A DNA stretch of 64,000 nucleotides from Gerris lacustris (GCA_951217055.1 OX578283.1:31902260-31966259), one strand, 5' to 3'; counted from the first letter of the stretch, positions 22,463 to 34,214 are shown. Numbers and translations: made by a program. The notes: generated by a model not told the origin, from the letters alone.

Positions 22463-22508
22463 CGGAGCATATTTCGTTGAATGTAGGAAGCTCGCTACGC
22501 TCGCTTCA
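21725..22508 (-). mobile_element. Helentron/DINE-like element E with (GACA)17
   Basis: Sister copy of D, with the same ends (CTAG at 21725 on the plus strand, TGAAG starting at 22508 on the minus strand). It has about six substitutions outside the microsatellite by eye and two more GACA units (22395-22462), which explains its 8 extra bases exactly. The flanks differ from those of D, so it is a separate insertion 490 bp away; the similarity implies recent activity. CTAG is followed by T and the 5' end is preceded by T. Confidence 0.88.
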
Positions 22509-23519
22509 ATAATTTTAAGTCATGGAATTGAAACACTTAGAACAAAAAGAATCTTTATAAATTTAAATAAATCGCCGTGTCTCAATACAACATGTTAGTA
22601 GACCGATTCCATTTTGGACGCCAAATATTATTCTATGTATTCCTGACATTTAAACCTGATCACACTTATCATAAGAACTAACTCACACTTATTACTGCTT
22701 ATATAAGAAAGTAAGAACATGTTTATTTTGGGTGGATCCATTTTTTAATCTAGATAAATAGTCGTATATTAGGATTAATTCTTAATCCAGAAATAAAATT
22801 AAGATTAATTCACGTAATCATAAACCTAATATTGCTTGAATAACATCAAAGGCTAGTTTATATAATATAAAGAGACAACCTCTTTCACGATTTAAAGATA
22901 TATAATATAATAAAAATAAGCAGATCCCTTATTTGAAAATTGAAGACATGATATTAATTAATTAATAAATATACTTAAAAAAGGAAGAAGTAAAAAAATA
23001 TTTATATTTTTTTTGGGAACTATGGTAGATGGTGATTAAAGAGATATTATAGTTCTTTTTTTACTTCAAAGGAGATTTTAAATGGTTTATTTGAATTTCA
23101 TCAAGTTTTAGGTCATTTGGAAATATATATTGACTAAACTATTAAATATTTCCGCTTCAAAAGTTTCTTTATATGTATATTGTATTTGTATTGGCTTCTT
23201 TTTCTTTTTTTTCTATATTATGGTTTGGTGGGCACTATCTGGTTATTACAGATAAGAGTGATCAACCACTTTACCTATCTATCCATGCTCCATGTGATCA
23301 TTAGAGAATCATATGTCTCGAAATCAGATTATTAAATGTGTTAGTAATTTTGTTTCATAATGCTTTGAGCCACTCGAACACTCAAATTATTCTTCTTTTG
23401 CTTATGAGTGCGGTTATACTTATTTTTAATGTGGAAACTATTCATTTTCTTCCTTGGTGCTATACTGTTAAGAGCTTTTATGTGTCCTCAATTAGCTCCT
23501 AAACAATAAAAAATCATAT
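22509..23519. other. AT-rich intron, nothing recognised
   Basis: No element ends, no coding similarity. It separates Helentron E from an H-family repeat. Confidence 0.55.
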
Positions 23520-24000
23520 ATCGTACATTATTGCTTCCGATTTTGAGCTTACCGAAGTTAACTAATGCTATGTGGTCGCTCTGAACAACGGAAATATTTT
23601 ATATCTCTAATTTCAAAAATTCAAAGACATAAATCCGTTTCAAACGTGAGGGAACAGTTTTAGTTACGTGTCTGTCTGTCGGTCTGACGCTTAATTATTA
23701 TGCGAACTATCATATCTTAAAAACTACTCGTCTGAAAAAGGTCATAATTAGCCCATTGTTGGTCCCATATAAGTTTTGCCACCCAATTATTTTTCTTCCA
23801 CATGCGCACAAACATATATTTATTTATACCTATACCTTCAAAAGTACTTATTTAATTTTTATGAAATTTGAATATTTTGTCGCAGTTTGTCGCAGATGGT
23901 CCCTTAATAAGTTCAACAGTCTGCGCCCATTAAATGTTGCTAAATTGATACCTTAATTCATGCAAAAATTCTAAACAATTTAGACAGATTTAAAAAACTG
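23520..24000 (+). repeat. H-family interspersed repeat
   Basis: Shared landmarks are ATAAATCCGTTTCAAACG, GTCTGTCTGTCGGTCTG, ATATCTTAAAAACTACTCGTC, CACATGCGCACAAACATAT, CAGTCTGCGCCCATTAAATG and a terminal TTTAGACAGATTTAAAAAAC. The upstream part (GCTTCCGATTTTGAGCTTACCG) matches the inverted copy at 26.7 kb. Class unknown; a GTCY tract suggests a rolling-circle relative. Confidence 0.75.
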
Positions 24001-24091
24001 TGAGAAAATTAAACTTATTTGACAAAAATAGGTTGAACAAAAATAACCTTGAAACAACAGTAAATAAATATTTATTAAATTTTATTGTATA

Positions 24092-24778
24092 CTAGCTGAC
24101 CCGGTAAACTTCGCACCGCCTAATAAACATTAATAACATAAGAAATGAATAGCTGCTACCCTTGAAAAACCTTATAAATAGTTTATTTAATTATATAATG
24201 TTGTGTTAGATAAAAAAGTTATATTTCAATTTGCAATATATACTTGTACAACATACAATATTGGCATAAGAAACATACAGATAAACAGTCTGCGCTCATT
24301 AAATGTTGCTAAATTGATACCTTCATTTGTATTACCCCTCCTAAATGAAAATATGACAAAAAATGTACACAACAAACAATTACTGTATACTCCTAAAGAG
24401 CTTTTCCAATGATATGCATCATGAAGGGTTTTCCTTACTTTGACATTTGTATCGCGTACCCCAGTGTACCAAAATCGGAACATAGTTTTATTAACTTAGA
24501 AACCTTCCCGGGCATGTGTCCAACCATTCCCCAATGTTTCATCGCAATCGGATAATAGATATAGATTATAGAAATATTTTTCCTGTATTTTCCATTACTT
24601 TGACATTTGTACCCCGTACCCGTACCCCTGAGTACCAAAATCGGAACATCGTTTTACTAACTCAGAAACCTTCCCGGGCATGCGTCTAACCATTTTCCAA
24701 AGTTTCATCGCAATCGGATGAACGGTTTAGGCAGACATAAGGGACAGACAGACAAACATTCATGTTTATTTATAAAGA
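24092..24778 (-). mobile_element. Non-autonomous Helitron related to the 55.8-kb element
   Basis: On the minus strand it starts TCTTTATAAATAAACATGAATG after an A and ends CGGTGCGAAGTTTACCGGGTCAGCTAG before a T. A hairpin (CGGTG...TACCG) precedes CTAG. It carries two units of the GTACCCCAGTGTACC / GTACCCCTGAGTACC type, plus a copy of the TGCTAAATTGATACCTTC block also seen in the neighbouring H repeat (23.9 kb). A short GTCT tract is near its 5' end. No genes. Confidence 0.87.
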
Positions 24779-24844
24779 TAATAAAAATAAATTGGTTATG
24801 GCTAATCAGATTGGTCTGGGTTTAGTTTATATTTGGTAATGTTT

Positions 24845-24985
24845 ATTTACTACAAATTGATTGATGCACTGTTGACACACTGGGTTCAATTCCCAAAAAG
24901 GTAAGACAATTGCATCGAATATATGTATGAAGATGTTGGTTATCCCTCGCTTGAGCAAAAGCTTACCAAGAAACCAACGTGAAAT
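24845..24985 (+). repeat. SINE-like fragment with box B
   Basis: ATGCACTGTTGACACACTGGG then GGGTTCAATTCCCAAAAAGG, a tRNA-type T arm, followed by TTGGTTATCCCTCGCTTGAGC. The upstream box A is missing. Confidence 0.45.
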
Positions 24986-25227
24986 TTTTAATCTTTAACG
25001 AGGCTTTAAACCTACAATTTAAGGAAACGTCTGCATCGTACGACAAAGCAGAAATAGTCTGGTTTTTTTTTTTTTAGTAAATCATATTGTTTTCAAAAAC
25101 AATAAAATGTAAAAATAGACTGCTAAGTGGTGTGGCACATAGCTTCCTCGCGCCCAATCGCGTACTTTGTTGATTTTATGCTTTTACAAGCTATTATTGT
25201 CTAATTTTTTAATTTTTTCCCCCTTTT

Positions 25228-26288
25228 TGGAACGAAGTTCCTTATGGCACGTTCTGGAGCCCGGGAGTGAATCCGAAAAAAACTACCAAAATCACCGTCA
25301 CAAAATCACCGTCACAAAATCACCGTCACGCAAAATCCGTCACGAAATCTACCGATGACGATAACTTGAGTAAAAGATCACCAAATTAGTTGAAATTTGG
25401 TACACATGTTCATTTTACCAATGCCCAGGCTGAGTTCGTTGGAAATCGATATCAGCCCAAGCGTTCACGCGCTCGCGTAAACTTAAGCTTCAAAAAGACG
25501 GGAAAAAATGTTATTAAGGAAGCCTGTTCCTTGACTTGTTTTGTTTATTTTTGTTATATGTCAAAATGTCACTTGGGTTTTGTAAATATAGAAAATATAA
25601 TTACGGTCTTGTTAAAAGTAAAATTGATCTGTGCTGACGCTTATTTCAATATATTTGGTATATAATACTGCGTCCAAGAAAAATTTTTAAATTCATCTAT
25701 TTAATGAGACAAACAACTTTTTAAAATTTTTTTTTAGTAAAACGAACACCGACACGGTTATGAAGTGATAAAGATCGCTAAATTTATTAAAGTGGACCCA
25801 AACGTTTAAAATAAAGAAAACAACTTTTTTACCGATATCTTACGTCCTAACGTAACGATTTTAATAAAACTTCATACACGTCGCCTAAAGTACAATTGAA
25901 ACAAGCATGTAAAATTTCAACCGGATACAAGCAGAAGCTTTAGAGTAGGGAAGAGATATATTTTATAATATTTTAAATTAATAGGCCAGGTAGGTAGAAA
26001 ACAGTCCTATTTTAATCCAACATCCTTTAACAAACATTCTCTTTTATAAACTTTTTCTTATATTCGATATATATTTATAGTAAGACGCTTGCTTTAATGA
26101 TTTGCCTTAACTCTGCTAGGTACAAACAGTTCTTTACTTTTAATTTTGTCTCTTTTCTAACTCCGCCATGTATAAGTAGTTAGCAATGTATACGCACTTA
26201 GCAGTGTGATTTTATAATTTATCTTTAATGAAAAATGTAAGGAACTTCGTTCCTACCGGGTGTCCCGCGACACCACACGTATTTTTTT
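25228..26288 (+). mobile_element. Composite Helentron-like element A
   Basis: Starts GGAACGAAGTTCCTTATGG after a T run. Near the 3' end is the inverted motif TAAGGAACTTCGTTCC, then the hairpin GGTGTC-CCGC-GACACC (26259-26274) and CACACGTATTTTTTT. A sub-terminal inverted repeat followed by a stem-loop close to the 3' end is the Helentron/HINE arrangement. The middle shares long blocks with D/E in opposite orientation (TTGAAATTTGGTACACATG, TACCGATATCTTACG, GACACGGTTATGAAG). Where D/E have GACA repeats, A has a 12-bp tandem (AAAATCACCGTC). No gene content recognised. The 3' boundary is within the T run. Confidence 0.75.
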
Positions 26289-26930
26289 AATCTGTCTAAG
26301 TTATTTTGATTTATTACATGAATTAAAGTATCAATTTTGGAAATGTTAAGGAGTGCAGACGGTTCCAATTAATCTGTAGCTATCTGCGGGTTACACTAAA
26401 AGTTTCATGCAAATCAGATACTTTTGAAGCTATAGATGTAATAAATGTATATTTGTGCGCATGTGGAAGAGAAAGAAATGAGTGTAGAAGGTTGAAACTT
26501 AAATAGAACCAACAATGACCATACAAATTTCATAAAAATCGGACGTGTAGTTTTTAAGATATGTTCCCAAAAATTGAGTGACAGAACGACAGACATTCAT
26601 GGAACCAAAAATACTCCCTGATGTCTGAAACGGATTTCTGTCTTGGGATTTTTGAAATCAGAGACCTTAAAATTTTTCGTTCTTCAGAACGATCACATAG
26701 CTTCAGTTACCTTCGGTAAGCTCGGAAGCAAAAATAATTTAAATATATATATTTTATTTGTACGTTTAAATAACTATTATAGCAAAAATAAATTAGAATG
26801 CACTTTAATAAATCTTAAAGGCACATTTTTCATACGCCATCCTGAAATCCTAATGCCCAGGATGTGTCTGTCTGTCCGTCGCACTTTGGTTCATATCTCC
26901 CAAACCATTCAAGCTTTTGAGTGAAATTAA
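26289..26930 (-). repeat. H-family interspersed repeat, inverted copy
   Basis: Reverse complement of the H consensus: AATCTGTCTAAGTTATTTTG, GTGCGCATGTGGAAGAG, GTAGTTTTTAAGATATGTTC, AAACGGATTTCTGTCTTGGG, then CTTCGGTAAGCTCGGAAGC. It abuts the 3' end of element A. The segment near 26866 (CTGTCTGTCCGTCGC) may start another repeat. Confidence 0.7.
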
Positions 26931-27498
26931 AAACATTGGCGTAACATTTTGACCCACACATAGCATGAATATAGAGAAGACAAATGATATTCTATATCCA
27001 CATGCGCAATTTGTACAAATGTGGTAAGCTCAAAATGTTTTATTTATTTTAATTTTTGAGTGGGGTATCCAATGAAAGCTATATTGAAAAGTAGATTACA
27101 AATATATTTATAACCTCTTATGAGTATTGTGCTCGTCACTGCCAACATTGCGAGGATATAACGGCTAGTCCCAAAATTTTGAAATAATTCTTGGTAATAC
27201 CTTATGCGGTTAGGGTATACTCGTACGATATATGTATACGAGATCATTGTGATCCCCCAGGAGGATCGAACCAGGGACACCCTCCCCACTCGGTTTTTTT
27301 TTTTTTTTTTTTTTTGGGGGGGGGGGCTTTTCATGATATATTGTTGGGAGAGGGGGGGTCTTATTTCATAATAAGATAACGTATGTATATGCCTAATAAT
27401 TAATTTCCTACAAAACCCTAAAAACTACTTGGATGCAAGTACTGCCCTGTGATTTTTAATTCTTATTTATTAGATAAATTCAGCTATTCATTGAGGCA

Positions 27499-27724
27499 CT
27501 TCTTTAGATTGTTACTCACCTTATAAAAAAACAAAGGGGAGTAACAATCTAAAGAAGGTGCACTGAATTTTCTTCTTTAGGCTGTAACTCCCCTTATAAA
27601 AACAGTAGTGGGATATTCTTTTGTCCCTAAGTACCTTGGACTAAACATCCCTTTTTATTAATAGTTATTTAGTCAAAGTCATTTATATTCTAAAAAAACA
27701 TAGGGGAGTAACAATCTAAAGAAG
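27499..27724. repeat. Tandem MITE-like hairpins
   Basis: CTTCTTTAGATTGTTACTC at 27500 pairs with GAGTAACAATCTAAAGAAG ending at about 27557. A second set, CTTCTTTAGGCTGTAACTCCCC at about 27572, pairs with GGGGAGTAACAATCTAAAGAAG ending 27724. The same 22-bp terminal repeat therefore occurs four times in two back-to-back elements of about 60 and 150 bp. Confidence 0.75.
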
Positions 27725-29214
27725 TACCTTCATTAATTTATCAATGTTTGAATTGATAACTAAATGTCTTGTTTTTTTCAGCCATATGAAATATTGTATT
27801 CAAGATAATATTCCTGGGAATATTCCAGCAAAACTATAGAAATTGAAAGCATTTCAAATAATAGAAAAGTTGCAAAAACTAAGTTGTAGGAAATGCTGTT
27901 CTAAGGAAAACTGCAGTTTCAAAATATATTAAAACGTTTTCAGAATGGCTAGATCTACACTTGCCCTCGTTTATTCTGGTAATGAAGCCAGTACTCCTTG
28001 CTCTTTAGTTAGACGCACTAACTACTTCTGCTCGGGAGAGTGGTTTCCCTCTCCAAACCAATTGCGTTTTCAAGTTACAAGGGTCTGACGTTCCTTCTAG
28101 ACCATAAGGGTCATTTTGATCCTTTTCCAGCATTCGGTTCCTTAATCTGAAAAATCCTAATTTGACAATTCTGTCAGGTAAACGAACTCGTGCCAGGTAC
28201 CTTTTAAATGCGGGTCCGTTGGTTGAACTAAGGTCTAACCCAACCTATAACATGGTTAAGATCGATACGGAAAACGAGACTCCGGCCTATATCCTTGGAT
28301 ACTCATGTATAATCCTTTCTTCTTTTTTTCTTCACTAAGTTGGCAAACTAAAACTAATCTTCCTTCTTTAAGAACTTTTCTATTTTCGTGTAGTTTTTAT
28401 CTTCTTTGGATCTTTATATCGGAGAAGGAGTTGGAAGGCGTTGGAGCTTCTATAGCATTTCTTCTCATATACGGGTAGGAAAAAAAGGACGAAACTTAGA
28501 GGACTCTTCTTATTGAAGTTCTGTTCTCCTGTAGTCTGGTACTTTTTTATATATGGAGCAGAAAAGAAAAATAAGAAAATAATACTAAAATAACGCCAAA
28601 AGGAAATAATAGATGAGACAATGTTGAAGATCGATAACGAAGTCGAAATTTGAAGGATGTTTCACTTAATACTGAGTGACTTTGTTTCTCTACTTCTGTA
28701 TCCTCCAGTCCAAAGTTAATCTGTTAAATGTTGTCTCTAGACTTGACGTGCAAGGCAGACAGTCTTAAGTAGTTAAAAATTAAACTTACTAATGTTTAAA
28801 CAATGACATTTTGACATCATGAGACTATCGTTATCATTGTCTAACATTACCCAAACAAGATAAAATAGAAAACATGTTTCCATCCCACTGTGACGTACAT
28901 AATACCAACTCATGACTTAGATAAGACCTTTAACCTTTGCTCTGCTCGACAAGACACTTTTTAAATTAAAGAATGCTGCTTCTCATATAACTAATATAGT
29001 TTTTAGTATAATCTCTTTAGATAAAAAAATTCCAGTCATGCACCATGACTGGAGCGAATTTTCAAAGAAATCTGCGTATTATAAAAGATGCGAACAATAA
29101 ATTAAAATAATATTTGTGCATGCGCAGCCATTACTGATCCTAGGGGCCTTATAGAAAATTTTGCGCTAATTCCGAATATACTACATGTTAATATGTTTAA
29201 GACACTACTTTTCA

Positions 29215-29520
29215 GAAAATAAAAAAAATTGGTACACAGGGGTGCGGGGTACAAAAGTCAAAATAGTACCTACATACCCTTCAAGATGCATGTCGTTGGA
29301 AAGCTCTTTAAGAGTACAGTGATTGTTGTTATGTACACTTTTGTCATATTTTTTTCACAAAAGAGGGGGGTAAAATGGAAAAAACACGTTTTTATGCTAT
29401 TTTTGACCCTAAATTGTCAAAATTTGACCCCTAAAATTCTGGCCTACGAACTCATCCTTTCTTTTGATATTATTGACATTTTAACATTTGATTGGATTTT
29501 TTAAGTGCATCTTAGGGTGA
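29215..29520 (+). repeat. Helitron internal unit fragment
   Basis: Shares GGTACACAGGGGTGCGGGGTAC, the block CCCTTCAAGATGCATGTCG, and CTCTTTAAGAGTACAGTGATTG with the units inside the Helitrons at 55.8 and 24.1 kb. No Helitron ends were found close by. The 91-codon ORF across it is incidental. Confidence 0.7.
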
Positions 29521-31002
29521 GATATCGAGACTGATACATTTTGCTCATTGAGTACTGAAAATGAGCAAAGTCAGTCTATTCGGAGAACGAGTCGCGACCG
29601 ACCCAGTCGCTAAAGTGACCGGGTTTTTTAATCCGTTTGCCATTCGTTCTCTTTGGTCATGAGTCATGAAAATGCATTCGCGCACTGTAATTCCTTGTAC
29701 AAATTTGGAGGTGGTTTAAACTATTTTTATTTCAGGTCCCGCTTATAACATGTATGTATAAGATTTAGAATCTTTAATTTTTTAAGCATTCTCTATTTTA
29801 CTTGGCCGATTTTTTTCAAATTTAATTTGGCGATCTGCACCATTAAATATTAAATACCCAATTACAAAAATAGAATCTGTACAAGATATCTGTAATAGAT
29901 ACTCGTTTCAAATTTAGTCAACTATAACAATATTTTAATAAGTAATAACCGGACGAAAGCCATATCGATATTCACCTGTAGCTCAACATAGTTCTGCCTC
30001 TTTTCTAGTATATTGAAGAAAATATTTTGTGAATAACTGTAAACTTCATTATTGTAGCACTTATAATTATACTTATTTCTTTCGCTTACAGTCTAACAAT
30101 ATATCATCATCTATCTCTTGTCTTTGATTAATCTTCCTTTCTAAACCATTTTTTCGGCATTTAAAATTAAGATATCTATAAAAATGACATATTTCAATTA
30201 ATATTAACTGATTAATTATTTAAACTTGTATTATTATTTCCTTTATTCAAGAAATTATTGATTAATTTGGCTCAGAATATGTCACCTGAAGGAGCCCTAA
30301 AGCTCCTAAAAATAGGAAGCAATTTTTCTTCTATCGTATCCGCATTACCGCAAATACTATAACTTTCTTTTAAATTTATTATTATCTGATGTATGTTTAT
30401 ATATACATGTATAAATTTGTTGTCACGTGAAAGGCAGTTGTGATTAATGTTGTTAGGTAGGGTTTTCCCTTGGTTAGAAAGCCCCTCGCTATCAGAACAG
30501 CATCCAATATTTCTTCTCTCGATTAATCTCTTTTACTGTCAGGTCTTCTTCCTTGAAGTACGGAAAGATATTGGAGTAAAAAGTATTTGAATGTAATATC
30601 TCTCTCGCATTTCCTTCTTGTGAGCAATCAATTGAGATCTTATTCGAGCCAAGTTCAACTAAGAAAAGTTTATAATCGGCTTTGGATAAATAGAAAATCA
30701 AACTTTCCTGGTAGTGAAAAGTTCAAAAAAGGAACAACCATATGTTATGTATGATTTTTCTTTACATTTAAATTTATTTAAGATAGTCCCGGATTTTTTT
30801 TAAAAAAAAATTGTTTTAGTTTTTAAAAAATATATAATGACTAAAGTTCTGCAAAAGAAAAGTTTATATCCTTAGCCAATTTTAGGACCTCATTTTAATA
30901 CTATTTTAATCATATAGAATTCAGAAAAGTTTATATCCTTAGCCAATTTTGTAAGACCGCATTTTAATATTATAAAAGTCAAGTGAGAATCGGTTTCTCT
31001 AA

Positions 31003-31420
31003 GGGCGGGGTTACACTTGAGCCTTCTCCCAGAATGAGCATGCGCGTTCGCCTCGTTTTGCCCAGATGTGGACAGGGCGAGCCGAATTTATACGCATGCC
31101 TCAAGCCGATCCGAGTGTTGTCGGCTCATCGAAGTGTGCACATCGTGCTCGATTTGTGTTCAGTTTGCACGGGGTTACCAACACCAGATCGTGCCCAATA
31201 ATTTGAGCTGACTCCCCCCTCTTCTTTCTTACATATTTCTTTTTATTATTTTGGAACATTTCTTATTGTTATTGTTTAATTGATTATTACCTTCCTGACT
31301 GTTTTGAGCAGAATCCGGTGGCTTATTTCTCATGCGGCGCGTGGTCGTACGCCCCCCTCCCTTTGTGGCGATCGGGAACGCATGCTCAGTCGGGGCGAAT
31401 GCTCAAATGTATCCCCGCCT
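31003..31420. mobile_element. 418-bp MITE, probably PIF/Harbinger
   Basis: Termini GGGCGGGGTTACACTTGAGC and GCTCAAATGTATCCCCGCCT are inverted repeats, extended inward by GAGCATGCG/CGCATGCTC. Both ends are flanked by TAA (31000-31002 and 31421-31423), matching the TWA target of PIF/Harbinger. It is GC-rich compared with its surroundings and has no transposase. The plus-strand ORFs across it are incidental. Confidence 0.8.
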
Positions 31421-31423
31421 TAA

Positions 31424-32235
31424 GGGGCTTAAGGTGGTACAAGTTTTTTAGGCCAAATTCCCACAGTTATATCCCCAGAAAAATGAGACATGTTTCTCAC
31501 TGATAGACTCGTAAGTCTTGATTTAACAACCAATGGATTTCGCTTAATTGTCACTTGGTGGCTTTTTTTGTATGGAATTTTTATTTTGACAGTATAACCT
31601 ACATTAGTCCATGTTTTTTTGTAGGTTATTTTACAAAGTAACCTATAAATAACCTGTATGTGCCCTTGATGTCTGGGATATAATTATCAATTTTCATTAG
31701 TTCTCTTACAATAATGTATTGTATCTATGCATTTTGTTTCTTTTTTAATTAAAAAGTTTTATCAGTACATTATTGAAGAGAGATTTGGATTTTTTTAAAA
31801 AGCGATGGCTTGTTTATTATCTTGTCAATCATAAATATCAATCAAAAGAAATATTTACTTGCAGTTTAATGAACTTACTGGCTCTTATACTTGGGAAATT
31901 AGGTAAGAAATGACAGACCGAATCTCTTATATTATATTTGAATGAGTTAAAAAACTCTTTGCTCGTGGGTTGCATTGTGGATATCTCCTATTAAAGTAAA
32001 AGCTTTTAAAATAGCATTTTTATTAAACTAAATTAAATTTATTTTTATTTTCTTTTGTTTCGCGTCTGTTTATAAAATTATAGGTGTATTCAGGTACCTA
32101 TATCGGGCTTAAATATTGATGCTTAAAATTTACTTGAATATGAGTTAAATGGTGTGAAAATAGAGTTGGTATCCGTAGTAAGAACGAAATGAACGCCTCA
32201 TGCGAGAAGTAGAAATCGGACAAGTGTTTTTATAA
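31424..32235. other. AT-rich intron
   Basis: A short cluster of TAACCTA/TAGGTTA repeats in both orientations lies at 31595-31660. Nothing else recognised. Confidence 0.5.
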
Positions 32236-32401
32236 AGGCTCGGTGTTACAGGAAGTGGACTATTCGGTGGACGGAACGACCTCAGCCCGTCGATGATTTG
32301 TCCGCATAAACCGGTAGTCTAACAGAATAGGGAACACATTAGGGTGAACCAGTGTGAAAATAATCGATTTTTTTATTTCTTGAACTCTGTTTAACTTTAT
32401 C

Positions 32402-32473
32402 ATGTCTAGCAGTATTTCAGACGAAGAAGAATTGCTTCTTCTGTTCGCTTTGAGGCAGCAAGAATATAAATAA
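32402..32473 (+). pseudogene. Harbinger-like transposase N-terminus, truncated
   Basis: A 23-codon ORF reading MSSSISDEEELLLLFALRQQ then EYK and a stop. The acidic start followed by a run of leucines and then basic/polar residues is the usual beginning of PIF/Harbinger transposases in animals. The rest of the gene is deleted. Assignment depends on the short motif plus the surrounding inverted repeats. Confidence 0.6.
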
Positions 32474-32552
32474 AATACCTATTTTCTTTCATATATTTTC
32501 TGCATGAAATATATTAAAAAGGGGGGGTTCGGCGAGTTTCGCCGTCTGTGCT

Positions 32553-32612
32553 GTATAAAAAGCGCACTCCGCACACGACTCAGAATTGAACAGTTTTATC
32601 AGACATTCTTCT
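32553..32612 (+). promoter_or_regulatory. Candidate arthropod core promoter (TATA + Inr)
   Basis: TATAAAAAGCGCACTCC at about 32555 is followed by candidate initiators of the arthropod TCAG(T) type (CTCAGAATTG near 32580 and ATCAGAC near 32598). It lies inside the Harbinger-type element, upstream of the second ORF. Position and sequence fit a polymerase II start; nothing else supports it. Confidence 0.45.
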
Positions 32613-32802
32613 ATACCTTCATCCACCGTGAACTTTGTGAAAAATACAACTGCTTATTGCTAATCTGTCCTCCGCGATAGGCCACAGGCCACCTTTAGTT
32701 TAAACAATTGTTTGGTTGTTTATATCACGATATGTTAGTCCTAAAATCATACATATTCAACTCATCTAATATTTCTATAATATAATCTATAAACAAGTAA
32801 GT

Positions 32803-32970
32803 ATGGATAATGGTGTTGAATCAGTTCGTCTGATGGATTTATATAGCAATGAAGCAATATTACGGAGTACAGAGTCCGCGCAATCAGTCCGCTTTCTGTT
32901 TGACCAAGCCTTGTCCTTTTTAAGTTATCATCGAGTTTTTTACTTTATCTCCTTCGTCGGAAGGAGATGA
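32803..32970 (+). pseudogene. MADF-like N-terminal ORF at the right end of the Harbinger element
   Basis: A 55-codon ORF beginning MDNGVESVRLMDLYSNEAIL and continuing RSTESAQS before it runs through the terminal inverted repeat into flanking DNA. The first 28 residues resemble the start of a MADF domain (VxLIxLYxxxxxLxxxxS). Because it crosses the element boundary, the C-terminal half is accidental. A TATA box (TATAAAAAG at about 32556) lies 250 bp upstream. Confidence 0.45.
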
Positions 32971-34214
32971 GAATCGACTCATATTGGCTGATAGGTCGAA
33001 AGATGTTTGCGGGAAAAATAAAGTTCAATTAGAGAAAAAGCGTTCGTGCTTATCTTAAAACTTTAATATTGGTTCTTCGAATCTATTTCCCATGGGAAAT
33101 GTTGTTTTTTAAAAAATATTTTGGAACATTCTTTTATTCTGCATTGTCGCGTTGAAAACAAAATTGAATGAGGGCAACATTTTTTTAACTATTAAAATTG
33201 AAATAATTTTTAATATCGAAAGTTATTTAAAAAATATTATTATATACATCTTTTATGATTTTTATTGACAAGCCAAGATCAATATCTGAATGAACGACAG
33301 TATTGACAGATGTTATTTGTTTTCCATGGAAGCTCGGGTGAATTAATAGAAAAAAAAAACGAAAAGACTGTTTTCTCCTTTTATGTTATAAGAATTATTG
33401 TTTAAAATGGAATAGATTCTGGTTATTATTACTGGACAATGGAAAAGACTCCCTTGGGGATTTTATCTTAGGTTGGTTACATTTGAGAATACTTCTCTTT
33501 AGACAGGTCAATAAAAGGAAATTAGAAATAAGAGAAGAAAGATTCGACTTATTTTGAAATGTATTTTTAACTATATTTTTATCAGTTTTTCAATCATTAA
33601 TTTATTTTTAACGAATTTTTTTTTGCTAGAAATAGAAGTTGTCGCTTAATATTATATATTTAAACATTTCAGAGGAGCTATACCTCAGTATGAAAATAGT
33701 GCTTTTCCTTTAATTTACAAAGTTTAAATTTACAGTGCCAGCTTTTCACCTAGAATTACTAATTAATGCTAGACTACTGATGATAGCTTGGAGCTATAAT
33801 TCAGAATACATACCCACCACTGAGCTACCGCACCCCGCACCTTCGACACACCTTCAAATCTTTTACAGTCTGTGCGAAATTAATTTTTTTCACTCAGGTT
33901 GGCTAACCTATGTGATGGGGAATAAACCACTAGGTGTTCTTAAACGGTTATCCAGAGGACCATTTCCTTCTACTAGTGACATTTTTGTTTGCCTTGTTGG
34001 CCCGCGGCCTTTTGGACTTCAAAAGGTTCAAAGGTTTATCTACGCTGTCGCAAAAACTCTTTTTACACGCAGACTGTAATTGAACGAGCGTAGGGAGTTC
34101 TTCATTTCAGAGACTTAGAAATTTGTTCTTTGTTCGTTTTTCTAACGTTAAATGACGTAAAATTTGACAAATTTGAACGAAATTCGTTTCACAGGTGCAT
34201 CTCGGCATTTGTGA
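32971..34214. other. AT-rich intron with one SINE head
   Basis: Only the minus-strand tRNA-like segment at 33735 is recognisable. Confidence 0.5.
33735..33842 (-). repeat. tRNA-derived SINE head, minus strand
   Basis: The minus strand begins GGTGCGGTAGCTCAGTGGTG, a box A like that of tRNA-Ala/Val genes, followed by ATGTATTCTGAATTATAGC. A box B is not convincing. The 114-codon ORF on the plus strand covers this region by chance. Confidence 0.45.

Larger units (their letters stand above)
26931..30999. other. Intron with few recognisable features
   Basis: Includes a T19/G10 tract (about 27294-27327), MITE-like hairpins at 27.5 kb, a small hairpin CCAGTCATGCACCATGACTGG (29032-29052), the Helitron fragment at 29.2 kb and a short GCGAC...GTCGC hairpin at about 29590. 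No genes seen. Confidence 0.55.
32236..32911 (+). mobile_element. Short PIF/Harbinger-type element with two N-terminal ORFs
   Basis: Left end AGGCTCGGTGTTACAGGAAG and right end CTTTCTGTTTGACCAAGCCT form an imperfect inverted repeat of about 35 bp (also GGACT...AGTCC). TAA precedes the left end, as expected for a TWA target; the right flank is TGT, so the duplication is imperfect or the boundary is off by a few bases. Inside are ORFs reading like the starts of Harbinger transposase (32402) and of the MADF partner (32803), and a TATA-box region between them. It is a deletion derivative. Confidence 0.65.

Noticed and set aside
20924..22598. ORFs ending in TDRQTDRQ repeats, and their minus-strand partners
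   Set aside because: They are translations of the GACA microsatellite and flanks of two copies of a non-coding Helentron-like element.
29720..29745. Splice acceptor ATTTTTATTTCAG at 29733
   Set aside because: The acceptor looks good but the following sequence has no aPKC coding match and no donor at a sensible distance.
32520..32700. Solo LTR with TATA box
   Set aside because: No TG...CA termini or target duplication; the surrounding inverted repeats and ORF heads fit a Harbinger-type element better.
33735..34079. 114-codon plus-strand ORF
   Set aside because: It begins in the antisense of a tRNA-like SINE head and has no recognisable domain or splice context.
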